A DNA stretch of 64,000 nt from Alteromonas oceanisediminis (GTDB lineage Bacteria > Pseudomonadota > Gammaproteobacteria > Enterobacterales > Alteromonadaceae). The stretch spans positions 558,001 through 622,000 of the forward strand of contig NZ_JAHCTA010000001.1 of assembly GCF_018474025.1 (NCBI RefSeq), read 5' to 3'. The translations under genes were made by a program, and so were the position numbers. Below, in pieces: positions 18,391 to 28,600 of the stretch (position 1 is its first letter; every line of letters starts with the position of its first letter). The notes beneath the pieces are model-generated. The model searched no databases, had not been told where the DNA came from, and was given only the letters and a program-made list of their open reading frames with translations.

Positions 18391-18606
18391 ATGCCTATCG
18401 TTAAAGTTAGAGAGAACGAGCCGTTTGACGTTGCTCTTCGTCGTTTTAAGCGTTCATGTGAAAAAGCCGGTGTACTATCTGAAGTACGTCGTCGTGAGTT
18501 TTTTGAAAAACCAACATGGGAACGCAAGCGTAAGAAAGCAGCCGCTAAAAAGCGCCACATGAAGAAGTTGGCGCGCGAAAATGCTCGTCGCGTAAAACTC
18601 TACTAA
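18391..18606 (+). CDS. rpsU: 30S ribosomal protein S21
   Basis: The 71-residue basic protein starts [20 protein letters not shown] and ends in a Lys/Arg-rich tail, matching S21 throughout. It helps the 30S subunit bind mRNA. It heads the macromolecular synthesis cluster rpsU-yqeY-dnaG-rpoD and is separated from yqeY by a terminator. Confidence 0.98.
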   Translation: MPIVKVRENEPFDVALRRFKRSCEKAGVLSEVRRREFFEKPTWERKRKKAAAKKRHMKKLARENARRVKLY

Positions 18607-18622
18607 GATAGATTTTATTTAG

Positions 18623-18653
18623 AAAAACGCGCCGCTTATGGCGCGTTTTTTTT
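18623..18653 (+). terminator. rpsU terminator / attenuator
   Basis: AAAAACGCGCC / GGCGCGTTTTT stem with a 6-nt loop and eight Ts. The ribosome-binding site of yqeY (GGAGGA) follows within 3 bp, so partial read-through would set the ratio of S21 to the downstream genes, as in E. coli rpsU-dnaG-rpoD. Confidence 0.9.
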
Positions 18654-18666
18654 CGGAGGAAAAATC

Positions 18667-19110
18667 ATGTTGCTGATAGAAACGTTAAAAGAAGCCCAAA
18701 AAGACGCGATGCGAGCGAAAGATAAGCTACGTTTAGGCACTATCCGTATGGCTTTAGCTGCGATCAAACAACGCGAAATTGACGAACGTATTACTTTAGA
18801 TGACTCAGACGTATTGGGTGTACTGACCAAAATGGTTAAGCAACGTAAAGACGCAGCACAACAATTTGATGATGCCAACCGAGCCGATCTGGCTGACAAA
18901 GAGCGCGAGGAAATTGTCGTGTTGGAATCGTTTCTGCCCCAACCTCTCAGTGAACAGGAAATTGACGAGTTAATCGAGGAAGCGATGACAACCACTGGTG
19001 CGACGACCATGCAGGACATGGGCAAGGTAATGGGGCATATCAAGCCGATTGCCCAAGGCCGCGCTGATATGGGGGCGCTAAGCGGCAGAATTAAAGCCAA
19101 GCTTGGCTAG
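18667..19110 (+). CDS. GatB/YqeY domain protein
   Basis: The 147-residue protein matches YqeY: KEAQKDAMRAKDKLRLGTIR near the N-terminus, the helical tRNA-binding-like middle, and MGKVMGHIKPIAQGRADMG in the GatB-tail region. These proteins resemble the tail of the Asp/Glu-tRNA amidotransferase B subunit and may bind tRNA; function is not established. Insertion between rpsU and dnaG is usual in many gammaproteobacteria. Confidence 0.92.
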   Translation: MLLIETLKEAQKDAMRAKDKLRLGTIRMALAAIKQREIDERITLDDSDVLGVLTKMVKQRKDAAQQFDDANRADLADKEREEIVVLESFLPQPLSEQEIDELIEEAMTTTGATTMQDMGKVMGHIKPIAQGRADMGALSGRIKAKLG

Positions 19111-19190
19111 CGCAAGAGCGCTATTGTACTATTATAAGCGCCAGCTTACTGCTACAGTCTGAGTTCTTATTTAGGAAGTAATCATCCTCC

Positions 19191-20978
19191 ATGGCCGGCA
19201 TGATCCCCCGAGATTTCATTGACGATATGATCGCGCGTACCGATATCGTTGATATCGTTGATAGCCGCGTTAAATTGAAAAAGGCAGGCAAAAATTACCA
19301 AGCCTGCTGTCCGTTTCATAATGAAAAATCACCGTCTTTCACGGTTAGTCAGGACAAACAGTTTTATCATTGTTTCGGCTGTGGTGTGCACGGCAATGCT
19401 ATCTCCTTTTTGATGGAATTCGACCGGCTTGAATTCCCAGAAGCCATAGAGGAACTGGCCCGTTATCACGGCGTTGACGTGCCCCGTGAAAAAGGTAACC
19501 CATCAGATCGCCCCTCGATCCCGCGAGCACAGCTCGACAACGATTATGCGTTGATGGATAAAGCCACCAAATTTTTCCAGCAGCAACTCAAAAAGCACGC
19601 CAATTCTGAACACGTTATTAGCTATCTAAAAAAGCGTGGCCTAAGCGGGGAAACGGTGAAGCATTGGGAAATTGGTTATGCCCCCTCTGAGTGGGATGCC
19701 GTGCTCAGTCAATTTGGTAAAGGCGCGGATCAATCCACTCGACAGCAACAGTTACTGGATTTAAAGCTGATCACAGAAAACGACAACGGCAAGAGGTTTG
19801 ATTTCTTTCGTGATCGTGTGATGTTCCCGATCCGCGATAAACGCGGTCGCGTGATTGGCTTCGGAGGCCGAGTATTAGACGAGGGTGGCCCCAAGTATCT
19901 CAACTCACCGGAAACACGTATCTTTCACAAAGGCAATGAGCTCTATGGCTTCTATCAAGCCAAACAAGCACATCGGCAGTTGGATAAGGTTTTAATCGTA
20001 GAAGGCTACATGGATGTTGTCGCTCTGGCTCAATACGGTATTGATTATGCGGTCGCTTCGCTAGGTACATCCACGACGCCTGAGCACATTCAAATGCTGG
20101 TGCGCGCAACAAACGATATTATTTGTTGCTATGATGGCGATAGAGCGGGCCGTGAAGCAGCATGGCGCGCCATGGAGAATGCCCTGCCTTATCTCAAAGA
20201 CGGCGTTACCATGCGATTTCTTTTTTTGCCGGACGGCGAAGATCCAGACACCATGGTGCAATCCATCGGTCAACAAGCCTTTGAAGCCAAGCTGGACGAA
20301 GCACAGCCACTGTCACGTTTCCTGTTTGACAATCTTATGCAGCAACATAATGTGTCATCATCCGAGGGCAAAGCCGCGCTCAAAGCACATGCACAGCCGT
20401 TGATTGAGAAGATACTGGGCGATAACCAGCGTGATTTGTTGCTTGAAGAGCTTAGCCGTTTATGCGGCGAACGTGATCGATATCGACGCGATAGAGACAT
20501 TCAGCAAGCGAATCAGAACAGTTCTCGCCCGCGGTATGTGCCGTCTGGTGCGCCGCAAAAGACCACCATATCGCCGGTTCGCATGATGATCAGATTGTTG
20601 CTTGATAATCCAAGCCTAGCGATTGAATCTCCACAAGTCGACCTGTCCGCTTTGGTAGAAACGGCCATACCGGGTTTAGATGTTCTGGTTAAAGTTCACC
20701 AATTCTGTGCCGCTCATCCGCACGCGCACACCGGCGTTGTACTTGAGCACTTTCGCAATACCGCTGAATCACGCATTTTGTCGAAACTGCTCACTCAGGA
20801 ACATTTTGTCAGTGATGAGGGAGCGAAGGCTGAATATGCTGACAGTTTCGCAAAATTGATCAATTGGCACTGCGAACAACGTATGGAACAACTCATGGTT
20901 AAGGCTCGTGTATCCGGTCTTTCTGCCGATGAAAAGCAGGAGCTTAATTTATTGATGCAGGCAAAAAAGCCAGGGTAA
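19191..20978 (+). CDS. dnaG: DNA primase
   Basis: The 595-residue protein starts MAGMIPRDFIDDMIARTD. It has a CHC2 zinc finger (CCPFHNEKSPSF ... HCFGCGVHG, about 40-65), the primase core with FRDRVMFPI, a TOPRIM domain (VEGYMDVVAL near 270; CYDGDRAGREAA near 310), and a C-terminal helical DnaB-binding domain after a variable linker (about 435-460). It lays RNA primers at the replication fork. It follows yqeY by 80 bp. Confidence 0.98.
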   Translation: MAGMIPRDFIDDMIARTDIVDIVDSRVKLKKAGKNYQACCPFHNEKSPSFTVSQDKQFYHCFGCGVHGNAISFLMEFDRLEFPEAIEELARYHGVDVPREKGNPSDRPSIPRAQLDNDYALMDKATKFFQQQLKKHANSEHVISYLKKRGLSGETVKHWEIGYAPSEWDAVLSQFGKGADQSTRQQQLLDLKLITENDNGKRFDFFRDRVMFPIRDKRGRVIGFGGRVLDEGGPKYLNSPETRIFHKGNELYGFYQAKQAHRQLDKVLIVEGYMDVVALAQYGIDYAVASLGTSTTPEHIQMLVRATNDIICCYDGDRAGREAAWRAMENALPYLKDGVTMRFLFLPDGEDPDTMVQSIGQQAFEAKLDEAQPLSRFLFDNLMQQHNVSSSEGKAALKAHAQPLIEKILGDNQRDLLLEELSRLCGERDRYRRDRDIQQANQNSSRPRYVPSGAPQKTTISPVRMMIRLLLDNPSLAIESPQVDLSALVETAIPGLDVLVKVHQFCAAHPHAHTGVVLEHFRNTAESRILSKLLTQEHFVSDEGAKAEYADSFAKLINWHCEQRMEQLMVKARVSGLSADEKQELNLLMQAKKPG

Positions 20979-21298
20979 TGCGGTTGAAATTGACTGAATC
21001 GTAACCATTTTGATGTGGCGAAGAGTAACGAAATTCTGCTATACTGGCTAATTCGCATTAGGCACAGTGCCAGAGTGGTGGCAATAATGAATGCAGCGCT
21101 TTCGAGATGAAACATTGGCGGTACGCACCGCACTTAACACCGAAAAGCCATTGCCCGAATCGAGTCTAAACTGTGCCATTGTTTGTATAAACACGCAAGC
21201 AGCAAATACGACAGAACACGCTTAAGTCGGGATTGTGGGTAGTTACGCTATGCACTGTCACGGTCACAAATTTTTCGAATGAGAGAAGTGTAAAATTT
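20979..21298 (+). promoter_or_regulatory. dnaG-rpoD intergenic region with rpoD promoter and paired repeats
   Basis: The 320-bp gap holds an extended -10 (TG-C-TATACT, 21037-21045), so transcription from about 21052 would give a ~250-nt leader. GGCACAGT (21061-21068) pairs with ACTGTGCC (21170-21177), and a small stem GCGGT/ACCGC lies inside (21118-21131), so the start of the leader could fold. No tRNA or coding ORF was found. Confidence 0.45.
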
Positions 21299-23131
21299 AT
21301 GGTGCAAAACAAGCAGTCTCAGATCAAACTTTTGATTGCCAAAGGTAAAGAGCAAGGCTATTTAACCTTTGCTGAGGTTAACGACCACTTACCGCAAGAC
21401 ATTATCGACTCTGATCAGATTGAAGACATAATCCGAATGATCAATGACATGGGCATTCAAGTGTCTGAATCTGCGCCAGATTCAGACGAATTGCTCATGC
21501 AGGAAAATACGCCCGATGAAGAAGTTGCTGAAGCCGCCGCACAGGCACTTGCAACGGTTGAAAGCGAGATTGGTCGTACAACTGACCCGGTACGCATGTA
21601 CATGCGCGAAATGGGTACGGTAGAACTTCTCACGCGTGAAGGTGAAATTGAAATCGCCAAACGCATTGAAGATGGCATCAATCAAGTTCAATGCTCCGTG
21701 GCAGAGTACCCTGAAGCCATCACTTACTTGCTTGACCAATGGGACCTTTACGAAGCAGAAGAAATCCGCATTAGCGACATCATCATAGGTTTTGTCGACC
21801 CGAATGAAGAAGACGTTGCGCCGACCGCTACGCACGTAGGTTCTGAGCTATCGCAAGAAGAGCTAGATGACGAAGATGATGACGACGATGACGACGACGA
21901 TGATGAGGAAGACGATAACAGCGTTGACCCAGAAGTCGCCCGCGAGAAATTCAGTGAACTGAGAGTTCAATACGAAAAAGCGCGTGATGTCATTGAGAAG
22001 AAAGGCCGTTCACATAAAGAAGCACGTAAACAAATCGAAGCATTGAGCGACATCTTTAAAGAGTTTCGCTTAGTGCCCAAGCAATTTGATCGCATGGTTA
22101 AAAATATGCGCGATATGATGGATCGGGTGCGTATTCAAGAGCGCTTGGTCATGAAGTATTGTGTCGTGAATGCGAAAATGCCAAAGAAAGATTTTATCAA
22201 AGCGTTTGCGGGTAATGAAACTTCAACGGATTGGCTCGAAACCGTCCTCAAGGGCAAAAAAGACTATGTTGAAGGGATCTTAGTTCAAAAAGAAGACATT
22301 GAACGTAGCGTCAGCAAGATGAACCAGGTCGAACTTGAAACGGGCTTGGTGATTGCGGATATCAAAGATATTAATCGCCGTATGTCGATTGGTGAAGCCA
22401 AAGCGCGCCGTGCCAAGAAAGAAATGGTTGAAGCCAACTTGCGCCTCGTGATCTCTATCGCCAAAAAATACACCAATCGCGGATTACAATTTCTTGACCT
22501 TATTCAGGAAGGCAACATTGGCCTGATGAAAGCGGTCGACAAATTTGAGTACCGCCGAGGGTACAAGTTCTCAACATACGCAACATGGTGGATCCGTCAA
22601 GCCATCACACGCTCAATTGCTGACCAAGCGCGTACTATTCGTATTCCTGTTCACATGATTGAGACCATCAATAAACTGAATCGTATTTCTCGCCAGATGT
22701 TGCAGGAGATGGGCCGCGAGCCAACGCCAGAAGAGTTATCTGAGCGTATGCTAATGCCTGAGGACAAGATCCGTAAAGTGTTGAAGATTGCCAAAGAGCC
22801 AATTTCAATGGAAACCCCCATTGGTGATGATGAAGATTCACACTTAGGTGATTTTATCGAGGACAGCACCATTATTCAGCCGTTGGACTCCGCCACGGGT
22901 GGCAGTCTAAAAGATGCGACTCAGGAAGTATTAGCCGGGTTGACTGCACGAGAAGCGAAAGTACTGCGCATGCGATTTGGTATTGATATGAACACGGACC
23001 ATACGTTAGAAGAAGTTGGCAAACAGTTCGACGTTACCCGAGAGCGTATTCGACAAATTGAGGCGAAGGCGTTACGTAAGCTGCGTCACCCCAGTCGCTC
23101 CGAGCAATTGAAAAGTTTCTTAGACGAGTAA
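21299..23131 (+). CDS. rpoD: RNA polymerase primary sigma factor RpoD (sigma-70)
   Basis: The start is the ATG at 21299 ([13 protein letters not shown]), which matches RpoD; an in-frame TTG at 21233 is spurious. The 610-residue protein has region 1.1 (about 1-80), region 1.2 ([17 protein letters not shown]), a very acidic run of Asp near residues 195-210 in the non-essential region, then regions 2-4: [37 protein letters not shown], and the helix-turn-helix [18 protein letters not shown]. It ends the macromolecular synthesis cluster. Confidence 0.99.
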   Translation: MVQNKQSQIKLLIAKGKEQGYLTFAEVNDHLPQDIIDSDQIEDIIRMINDMGIQVSESAPDSDELLMQENTPDEEVAEAAAQALATVESEIGRTTDPVRMYMREMGTVELLTREGEIEIAKRIEDGINQVQCSVAEYPEAITYLLDQWDLYEAEEIRISDIIIGFVDPNEEDVAPTATHVGSELSQEELDDEDDDDDDDDDDEEDDNSVDPEVAREKFSELRVQYEKARDVIEKKGRSHKEARKQIEALSDIFKEFRLVPKQFDRMVKNMRDMMDRVRIQERLVMKYCVVNAKMPKKDFIKAFAGNETSTDWLETVLKGKKDYVEGILVQKEDIERSVSKMNQVELETGLVIADIKDINRRMSIGEAKARRAKKEMVEANLRLVISIAKKYTNRGLQFLDLIQEGNIGLMKAVDKFEYRRGYKFSTYATWWIRQAITRSIADQARTIRIPVHMIETINKLNRISRQMLQEMGREPTPEELSERMLMPEDKIRKVLKIAKEPISMETPIGDDEDSHLGDFIEDSTIIQPLDSATGGSLKDATQEVLAGLTAREAKVLRMRFGIDMNTDHTLEEVGKQFDVTRERIRQIEAKALRKLRHPSRSEQLKSFLDE

Positions 23132-23159
23132 TCAACCACGCGTCAATAGTCAAAAGTTG

Positions 23160-23187
23160 AGCGACTCCGGTGGAGTCGCTTTTTTTT
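23160..23187 (+). terminator. rpoD terminator
   Basis: Perfect 9-bp stem AGCGACTCC / GGAGTCGCT with a GGT loop and seven Ts, 28 bp after the rpoD stop. Confidence 0.93.
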
Positions 23188-23298
23188 GCCTGACAAAGCT
23201 GCCTGTCAAGATAATTTACAAGTCTGCTAAAAACCCATACCGAACAAACAATATTTACAAACAAAACAACGCTTTAAAATTAGGGCTCGGTTCTTGCT

Positions 23299-23304
23299 TA
23301 TAAT
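23299..23304 (+). promoter_or_regulatory. candidate -10 of the PEP-CTERM gene
   Basis: A perfect TATAAT sits 52 bp before the ATG at 23357. No clear -35 is seen; the region upstream is very AT-rich. Confidence 0.4.
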
Positions 23305-23356
23305 CTAAGGTATCGCGTCAGCAGACGTGAATTTAGGGAAAAATAGAGAGAGATAA

Positions 23357-23980
23357 ATGAAAAAATTAGTATTGGCTTGTTTAGTATCAGTGACCACCTT
23401 GTTTTCAATGGCTTCGCATGCGGCACTTATTACGTCTGCCGACATCGAATCTGTTAGCGTGACAGGCCCTGCGCAATGGAGTTTTTTAAACATCAATGAA
23501 TTGTTCAACGGCAGTGTAGAAACCAAAGCACCGTCTACACGATTCATCGGTTTCCGCAATGGCGGCGCCGAGCCTAATGCAGCCGCACCTATTTCTATTG
23601 CAGTGACGTTTAGCTCATTGTTCGACATCAATGTGTTTTCATTCTTTAATGATTGGGGCAACAATTTCGAACAGCAAGTCAGTGCAATCACCATCTTTGG
23701 TTTCGACATGAACGGCAACGCGACGGGTTCAAATACCTTTACTGGCTTACAAACCAATAGCTTCGCTGCAAGCACGTTTTCTGGTAGTGATGTAAGCGCA
23801 CTTAAAGGCGTTAAGTCGTTAGCCATCAATATTACTGCGACACAAGGTGGCAATCTTGAAATTCGCGAATTGCAGTTTGATGCCAGTGCGATAGCGCCAA
23901 CAGCAGTTAATGCCCCAGCAACACTCGGCTTGTTTGGGCTTGCACTAGGCGCGTTGTTGCTTAGAAGAAAAGCTAAATAA
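23357..23980 (+). CDS. secreted PEP-CTERM-type protein, variant sorting motif
   Basis: The 207-residue protein has a signal peptide (ending ASHAALIT, about 22) and a beta-rich middle of unknown function. The C-terminus reads VNAPATLGLFGLALGALLLRRKAK: a proline motif, a hydrophobic helix and a basic end, the layout of the PEP-CTERM signal used by exosortase. The usual Pro-Glu-Pro is Asn-Ala-Pro here. No exosortase is in the window. It stands alone between the rpoD terminator and its own terminator. Such proteins are exported and sorted to the surface or matrix. Confidence 0.75.
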   Translation: MKKLVLACLVSVTTLFSMASHAALITSADIESVSVTGPAQWSFLNINELFNGSVETKAPSTRFIGFRNGGAEPNAAAPISIAVTFSSLFDINVFSFFNDWGNNFEQQVSAITIFGFDMNGNATGSNTFTGLQTNSFAASTFSGSDVSALKGVKSLAINITATQGGNLEIRELQFDASAIAPTAVNAPATLGLFGLALGALLLRRKAK

Positions 23981-24002
23981 TAAGCATTATTTATTTTGCT
24001 TG

Positions 24003-24027
24003 AGGCCCCTTTTTAGGGGCCTTTTTT
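24003..24027 (+). terminator. terminator of the PEP-CTERM gene
   Basis: AGGCCCCT / AGGGGCCT stem, TTTT loop, six Ts. It also faces the convergent MscS gene. Confidence 0.9.
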
Positions 24028-24042
24028 ATTGGCGGTACAGGA

Positions 24043-24756
24043 TTATTTGTGTTCAAAAGGCCCTGTATTAGACGAACTGGATGAGGCTGACTGGGCAGGC
24101 GCTGGTGGCGGATTCGCAGCCGGATTATTCTGGCCAACTGGCGGCACTTGAGTACCGGTGTCTTGCACTGCATTTGGTTGATTAAAGTGCGCAAGCGGGA
24201 ATTTACCAATTGATGCAAAACGAGCACGTGGATTGATAATCGACGGGCGAGTGAGGATCAAGTTATTTGGATACACAATGATCTCGCGCTCATCGGTGAT
24301 TAATTTTGCATTAAACAGATTTACTTCGGCGATATAGCCTTCAATGTAATTGTCACCATCAACAATCCGGACATAGTTACCACGGCGAAAAGAGGGTTGA
24401 AACAACAGCACAAAGTACGATGTAACATTGCTCAGCAGCGACCAACTGGCAAAGAGTGCGACACCGGTTAATGTCAGCAGTGAGGTTGAGATCAGCAGCA
24501 GACCACTAAAATCGATCCCCCACACGATCAGCAGCAAAGCAAAAAACACAATTCCAGCGATAACGCGCGTAATATGGTTGGCTTTTTTAACCGCTTCACT
24601 TTTCAGGTTCGACTTAATCACTTTGGATTCGATCAGCGGTAACGCCAACCGTGTGAGTAACGAATAAGTGACAAGCAGTATCACGCTCCAGACAAGATGG
24701 GTGCGATACTGTAAAAGCACCGCAGAGATATTATCTAACCAGACTGATTCCAACAT
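24043..24756 (-). CDS. MscS-family mechanosensitive channel
   Basis: I choose the ATG at 24756 (MLESVWLDN); a TTG 12 codons earlier is less likely. The 237-residue protein has two to three membrane helices (about 20-110), the MscS beta domain (FRRGNYVRIVDGDNYIEGYIAEV, then VYPNNLILTRPSIINP), and a Pro/Asn/Gln/Ser-rich C-terminal tail. MscS channels release solutes on hypo-osmotic shock. The tail lacks the large C-terminal vestibule of E. coli MscS. Convergent with the PEP-CTERM gene. Confidence 0.85.
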   Translation of the reverse strand: MLESVWLDNISAVLLQYRTHLVWSVILLVTYSLLTRLALPLIESKVIKSNLKSEAVKKANHITRVIAGIVFFALLLIVWGIDFSGLLLISTSLLTLTGVALFASWSLLSNVTSYFVLLFQPSFRRGNYVRIVDGDNYIEGYIAEVNLFNAKLITDEREIIVYPNNLILTRPSIINPRARFASIGKFPLAHFNQPNAVQDTGTQVPPVGQNNPAANPPPAPAQSASSSSSNTGPFEHK

Positions 24757-24870
24757 CGAGAAAAAAGACCTATAACAAATGTTGCGCAACAAGCGCGCAG
24801 TATAACGCTTTACTCGCTAATGTGCGTTGCTGGGATACAAAAAGTTTCAGAGGCTTGCGCACTAAAAGGT

Positions 24871-25575
24871 TCATTCTTGCGCACGAGACCAATGCAATAC
24901 CTGCGCGCTGTCAGCAAAACGATCTTGGAATTGGATAAGGCAATCAGGTTTAGGATTGATCACGTAGCGGCGCCGACTCACGCTCAGCAAAGGGATATCG
25001 GCCGCACTATCTGAGTAGGCGTAGTCTGCGCCATGGGCAATCAGCCCGCGCTCATTGAGCAAGTTGACTTTATTTTGCGCATAACAGAACTCTGCACTGA
25101 TGCGTCCGGCGTAAAACTTAGCGTCACTGCTACCCAGCAGTACGTCATACTGAATACCCAAGGCGCGACAAATGTCTCTTGCCAACCAGCGTAGCGCCCC
25201 TGTGACAATGATTACATGATGACCCTGCGAGCGATGCCAATCCAACCTTGCCAAGCCTTCAGGATAGGCTTGAACACCTTTGTCATCAATGACGTAACGC
25301 GCTGCGCGCCAACGCAATGTTAGATAACGTTGGCGTGACAATCCAGCCGTGGCGGCCCACAAATATACAGAATTTCGTTGTGCCAGTGTCCATTTTCGCC
25401 AATCTGCCCACTTCACCAGTGGCATCAGGCAAAGTGTCAAAAGCTTACGTCGCCAATTTCGTGTCAACATAAAACGCAGCCAATGCGCCGTGCAATCTGA
25501 GCTAATCAATGTGTAGTCAAGATCGAACAGAGCAACGCTACGTTGCTCTGTGTGGGTGTCACAGGAAGAACTCAT
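24871..25575 (-). CDS. HAD-family (IB) phosphatase
   Basis: The 234-residue protein has the four HAD motifs: FDLDYTLISSD (nucleophile and acid Asp) near residue 17, IVTGA (motif II), a Lys in the AQNKVNLL region (motif III), and SDSAADIPLL (motif IV). This resembles SerB/PlsC-type HAD-IB phosphohydrolases. Substrate unknown. It starts 29 bp after the RND transporter stop, so it may be co-transcribed with the efflux pair. Confidence 0.85.
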   Translation of the reverse strand: MSSSCDTHTEQRSVALFDLDYTLISSDCTAHWLRFMLTRNWRRKLLTLCLMPLVKWADWRKWTLAQRNSVYLWAATAGLSRQRYLTLRWRAARYVIDDKGVQAYPEGLARLDWHRSQGHHVIIVTGALRWLARDICRALGIQYDVLLGSSDAKFYAGRISAEFCYAQNKVNLLNERGLIAHGADYAYSDSAADIPLLSVSRRRYVINPKPDCLIQFQDRFADSAQVLHWSRAQE

Positions 25576-25604
25576 GTCGCAGAGAAAACGTCAATAACGG
25601 AACA

Positions 25605-28600
25605 TTACTCCATCTTACCCTTATCATACGGGATCTCTTCCTCTAATTGCTCAATTTTCTGTGCTCGTGCCAGAGGAGAACCGGTATTTCGCGCCAGCCA
25701 CGCATACGCAGTTGGCACAACAAACAGCGTCATAAACGTTGCCACAATAACACCAGCAAAAATAACCATACCAATCACCATTCGGCTTTCCGCCCCTGGC
25801 CCTGATGCAAGTACCAGCGGTAACGCACTGAAAACGGTAGTAAATCCGGTCATCACAATCGGGCGTAATCGCATACTCGATGCTTTGCGCAACGCCATCT
25901 CAAATTCCTCGCCGGCGTCTCGCAGTTGATTGGCAAACTCAACGATAAGGATGCCGTTTTTGGCGGCAAGGCCAATGAGCATCACAAGACCGATTTGACT
26001 GTATATGTTAATACTCATATTGCTGAGATACAGACCGACGAAAGCGCCTAGCAGCGCGAGCGGCACGGTTAGCATGATCACCCAAGGGTGTATCCAGCTC
26101 TCAAACTGAGCGGCCAGTACCAGATAGGTGATCGCCAGAGCCAGTATGAAAATAAAGATAAACGAGTTACCTGATTCCTGATAAAGCTGCGACTCGCCCT
26201 TGTAATCAATAGACACAGAATCAGGCAGTTCTGTTTTAACAATATTTTCAAGATAGGCCAATGCTTCGCCTACGGTATAACCCTCAGCCAGATTGGCGCT
26301 GATGGTAATAGAGCGCATGCGATTATAACGATTGAGCTGTGATGATGTGGCGCGTTCATCGAAACTCAACAAATTATCCATTGGGATCAGTTCACTGGTG
26401 CGCTGCGAACGAACATAAAGATTGTCGATGCTGCGTGGGCTACGGAAGTCTTCGTCGATGCCTTCCATGATGACATCGTATTCTTCGCCACGATCCAGGA
26501 ATGTGGATACACGCCGCTGGCCCAGCATGGTCTCCAGCGTTCGGCCAATGTCAGATATGGAGACGCCCAAATCAGCCGCTCTGTCTCTGTCGATATTCAC
26601 CAGCAGTTGCGGCGTTGTTTCTTTATAGTCAGAGTCTAAGCGCAGCAACTTTTCATTCTCTGAGGCTTTTTCTATTAACGTATCACGCCAATCCACCAAC
26701 TCTTCGTAGGTGTTGCCTTGTAATACAAACTGTACCGGCCGACCAAAACCACGCCCAGCAATAGAACTACGCATAATGGCAAATGCCCGCACATCAGGAA
26801 TATCGTTTAACTTGCCGCTGATTTCGTCCATCAGCTCGAAGGTCGTGCGTTTGCGTTCATCCCAGTTGGCCGCGCCCACAATGGCAATACCCGCTCCGCC
26901 ACCAAAACCCGGTGTACGTACCAGAACACGCTGCGTTTCGCCGCTTTCACGATACTCAAGCAAGATATCTTCAATCTTTTTTAAGTTGCGCGAATTACTC
27001 TCATAGCTCGCGCCTTCTTGCGCCTGCATGAGGATGAAAAAATTGCCCCGATCTTCTCTGGGGACAAATTCGCGCGGGATCAAATTGTATAGCTGATACA
27101 CAGCAACGATCGCAAAAATGAGCAGTACAACCATCATCACGGGTTGGTGTAATGTCGTTGCCAAGCTGTTGAAATAGCGCTTTTCGAGCTTTTTGAAGTT
27201 GTTGTCGACGAACTGGCCGAATCGAGAACTGCGCTCGCGTTTTTCAAGCATTTTCGACGCCATCATGGGCGACAACGTGAGTGCGGTAAAGCTTGAAAAC
27301 ACCACCGCCGCGGCAATAGCTATTGCGAACTCGGTAAATAAGCGACCGATATTCCCTTCCAAAAAAACTAAGGGTAAAAATACCGATACCAGTACCAGCG
27401 TCGTTGCTACAACGGCAAACCCCACTTCACGAGCGCCTCGATAGGCCGCTAAAATCGGCGGCTCGCCCATTTCGATGCGACGATAAATATTCTCAAGTAC
27501 GACAATCGCATCATCCACCACGAGTCCAATGGCTAATACCAGAGCCAACAGGGTGAGCAAATTAATCGAGAACCCCATGACGTACATCACAGTAAATGCT
27601 GAAATAAGGGCTACCGGCACTGTAATCGCGGGGATCAAGGTTGCCTTAACATTGCCTAAGAACACATAAATCACAATCACGACCATCAACATTGCGATCC
27701 CCAGCGTGTTGTAGACTTCGTTGATGGATTCCTCGATGAATACGGATGAATCATAACTGGGCACAATGAATATGTTTTCAGGTAGCGTCTCTTCAATGCG
27801 CTCGATCGCTTCACGCGCAGAGCGGGCAACTTCTAACGTATTGGCTTTTGATTGCTTGATAATACCCAGGCCAATCATGTTGACCCCATCACCACGGAAA
27901 TCGGTTTTGTCATCAACCGACGTCAGCTCGACGTTAGCGACCTCTTTTAATCGAACCAAGTAGCCGTCATCCCCTACGGCGACGGTCAAATTCGCGAAGT
28001 CATCTGCGCTGAGGAAAGTACGTGCAACGCGAACCTCCAAATCACGGTCGACTGACTCGACCTGACCTGCCGGTAACTCAACATTCTCGGAACGGATGAT
28101 GCGCTCAATATCGGCTACAGTAACCCCCCGTGCCGCCATTGCATTGCGGTCAAGCCAGACTTTCATCGCATAATCACGCCCACCACCGACTTGTACTCGT
28201 GCGACACCTTCGGCAATAGACAATCTGTCCACCACAAACCGGCGCGCATAGTCGGTCAATTCCATGGTGTTTAAATTGGTACTGCGCAAGTTGTACCAGA
28301 TAATCGCGTTCTCATCGGAGTTTGATTTTGATACTTCGGGTGGGTCAGCTTGATCAGGCAAATTGTTCAATGCCCTACTCACTCGCTCGCGAACGTCATT
28401 GCTGGCCGCATCAATATCACGGCTTAATGTAAACTCAATGTTGATACTGGAACGCCCATTGCTGCTGGTTGAAGTCACATTTTTAATGCCTTCAATACCG
28501 CTGATGCGGTCTTCCAGAATTTGCGTGATACGCGTTTCTACAATGTTTGCGGATGCACCGGGGTATCGTGTTTCAATCGACACTATCGGCGGATCAATGT

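Noticed and set aside
21061-21178. tRNA-like text in the rpoD leader (GCCAGAGTGGTGGCA)
   Set aside because: It resembles a tRNA D-arm, but there is no T-loop (GGTTCGANTCC), no anticodon stem and no acceptor pairing of the right length.
23305-23853. 182-codon frame antisense to the PEP-CTERM gene
   Set aside because: The plus-strand gene has a signal peptide, sorting motif and terminator; the opposite frame is a shadow without a start signal.
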